From contig NW_023998415.1 in NCBI RefSeq assembly GCF_014805625.2, positions 23,410,088 through 23,474,087 on the forward strand: a DNA stretch of 64,000 nucleotides. Direction: 5' to 3'. The notes below the pieces were generated by a model. It saw only the letters and a list, made by a program, of their open reading frames with translations, did no database searches and was not told where the DNA came from. Source of the stretch: Glossina fuscipes. Lineage: Eukaryota; Arthropoda; Insecta; Diptera; Glossinidae. Every line of letters starts with the position of its first letter. Positions within the stretch are counted from its first letter, which is position 1. Below are positions 62,361 through 64,000 of this stretch, piece by piece. A program made the position numbers and the translations under genes.

Positions 62361-63940
62361 TTATTTACGCTTATAACTTAGTAATACTATAATATTATCC
62401 TTTATTTATAATTATAAATATATATATATTTAAACAGTACATGTAAAGAAATATTATTTTTCCACTGTAATCAAAAAACAAAAAGAAAACGAAGAAAAAA
62501 AAGTAAACAATTTTCTTGATATGAATATTTATGTGAAGAAAACGGGCAAAAACATTTTAAATAAATACTTTTCCTGCAAAGAAAAAGAGAAAATCAAAGA
62601 AAAGAGACAACAACAACAATAGCAAAATATATATATTAAATTTAATACAACAGAAAACAGTAAAAAGACATGCTTACGTATTACATATTTTTTATTAATA
62701 TATATTATCGCATAACTTTGTAGTAATATTTACACGAACAAATATGTGCTAGAGTTTATTTATTTATTTTTTTGTTTTTATTTAAAGGCTAATTCTTTAG
62801 TAATTCTGGCAGTTGGAGAACGACACAAACTCGGGAATCAATTAATTCTACGCATCATTTTCGTCGACACGTTTCGATTTTCAATTCGATCGATTTTATA
62901 CATTTATTTTATTTCGTGATTTTTGATTTTCAATTAAATTGATTTTAACAGTATAACTGGGAATGCTGTCATTCGCTAAGACTACATACAACCGTTTCGT
63001 ATATGTCTTTAATGTACCTTAAGTTTAAAAGTTCTCCATAATTTCATTGTATCCGCCCTAGGAAGCTCATTGAATTTTCCAAATATTTGTATGCTTCAGA
63101 GAGTTGGTTCCCATCATGTATGTATGTGATCATTGTGAATAGTGAAGTCGATTTTGCTATCTTTCTCGATTGTTCGTCCGTTGAAAGGTCGAAAGATGAG
63201 CGAACTGGGTCCAAGAACTCCAATTACGAACAATGTAATAATCTTTCCTTTTCCTTTTACGGCCTTAAGCTTCAATCTTACAGACAACTTTGTCTGCGAA
63301 ATTTGTCCACAAATTCTCAAAAAAAAAGGGGAAAAAAAAGAAAGAAACGTACAAGCAAGACGGACTACTATTTTAATGTCATTTTAGTTAATAAACCTAC
63401 GAGATGCTGAAAAATTTCTTAAAAATCTATTTGAGAATTTATCTATCTTCTTATCAAGTACTGTGTGCAGATTATTATTGCCATAGGGACTGCTTACAAT
63501 AGGTTTATATATAAGTTCCTGGCGTTCTTGATAAAATTCAACAATATTTATAGTAGCCTTGTTACAAAACTTAGCAATCTGGCATCTTTTGCCATTCATC
63601 GGTTAGCTTAATAGATGCAGACGCAATAGCGATCGACGCATTTTCGGACATTTTCATTTTCATTTTCAGTGAATCGCTGATCGGCTAGACAACACTGCAT
63701 CGATCTGAATAAGTGGTAAACGGAAGAGGCGCCTGATCACACCTGGAGAATATGCCGAGTGCGATGAACCTTCTCAGCCCAAGCTGAAAATGATTTCCTT
63801 TTTTATTTTTGCGGAAGACAGATGGACCTATGCGAATGTTCGTTGGAATTGGTTTCATGGCTACAAAAGTTTTGCCCATAATTTCGCAGACCACTTTTCA
63901 ACGGTTTCGTAAACTGAACAAAAGCCCGTAAAAAGCAACT
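61302..63940. other. Makorin 3' UTR and downstream AT-rich DNA
   Basis: A/T homopolymer-rich text follows the makorin stop, with many AATAAA-like signals from about 61,480 on. It includes a T run at about 62,327-62,359 and (AAT)n at about 61,611-61,640. Beyond about 62,800 the DNA is less biased, but no exon is convincing. Confidence 0.5.
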
Positions 63941-63949
63941 GCAGCTTAC

Positions 63950-64000
63950 GTCGTTGAATCGCACCAATACCTAAGTTATCTATATCCAAAATTTCGGGAA
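63950..64000 (-). CDS. Possible partial exon at the window edge
   Basis: On the minus strand one frame reads PEILDIDNLGIGAIQR and then meets a strong donor (C/GTAAGC at 63,949). It would continue to the right of the window. The segment is too short to identify, so this is only a candidate. Confidence 0.25.

Noticed and set aside
63142..63387. ORF containing an internal start MSELGPRTPITNN followed by GTAATA at 63,235
   Set aside because: The start context and donor are acceptable, but no partner exon or family is recognised and the frame soon becomes Lys-rich low complexity.
1..64000. CRISPR arrays, operons, rRNA genes
   Set aside because: The DNA is a eukaryotic nuclear genome. No direct-repeat/spacer structure and no rRNA text was seen.

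Overview
The window is AT-rich animal DNA with short introns of 50-80 bp, GT-AG splice sites, polyQ/polyN tracts and abundant dispersed repeats. The reconstructed proteins look like those of higher flies (Cyclorrhapha). A calyptrate fly such as tsetse (Glossina) fits, but the species is inferred, not proven. I joined exons by hand from splice sites and checked that reading phase holds across every junction. No UTR or transcription start is proven.

Left part (1-22,800): mostly non-coding. It holds a decayed jockey-type LINE (about 3.2-5.2 kb), several copies of INE-1/DINE-like repeats, microsatellites and a decayed mariner transposase (about 20.5-21.0 kb). The one convincing gene is a two-exon, minus-strand gene at 12,600-14,127. 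It encodes an unrecognised 485-residue protein with two membrane segments and two PPxY motifs.

Middle (22,800-39,005): a large plus-strand gene of nine coding exons encodes a 2,071-residue PCM1 (pericentriolar material 1, Drosophila combover/Pcm1) homologue. Directly upstream lies a compact 254-residue ORF. It looks like a shortened relative of the PCM1 coiled-coil modules and is the most unusual item in the window.

Right part (42,595-61,301): a gene-dense housekeeping block. In order it holds a GSKIP-domain gene (+) convergent with Ddx1 (-), RpLP0 (+) convergent with the V-ATPase e subunit gene (-), Rpn10 (+) divergent from that V-ATPase gene and convergent with COX8 (-), and makorin (+). 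The last 2.7 kb is UTR-like, homopolymer-rich DNA with only a possible partial exon at the very edge.

These genes do not form a pathway. They cover centriolar satellites, RNA metabolism, translation, proton pumping, proteasome recognition, respiration and ubiquitination. The convergent pairs lie so close that their 3' ends may overlap.
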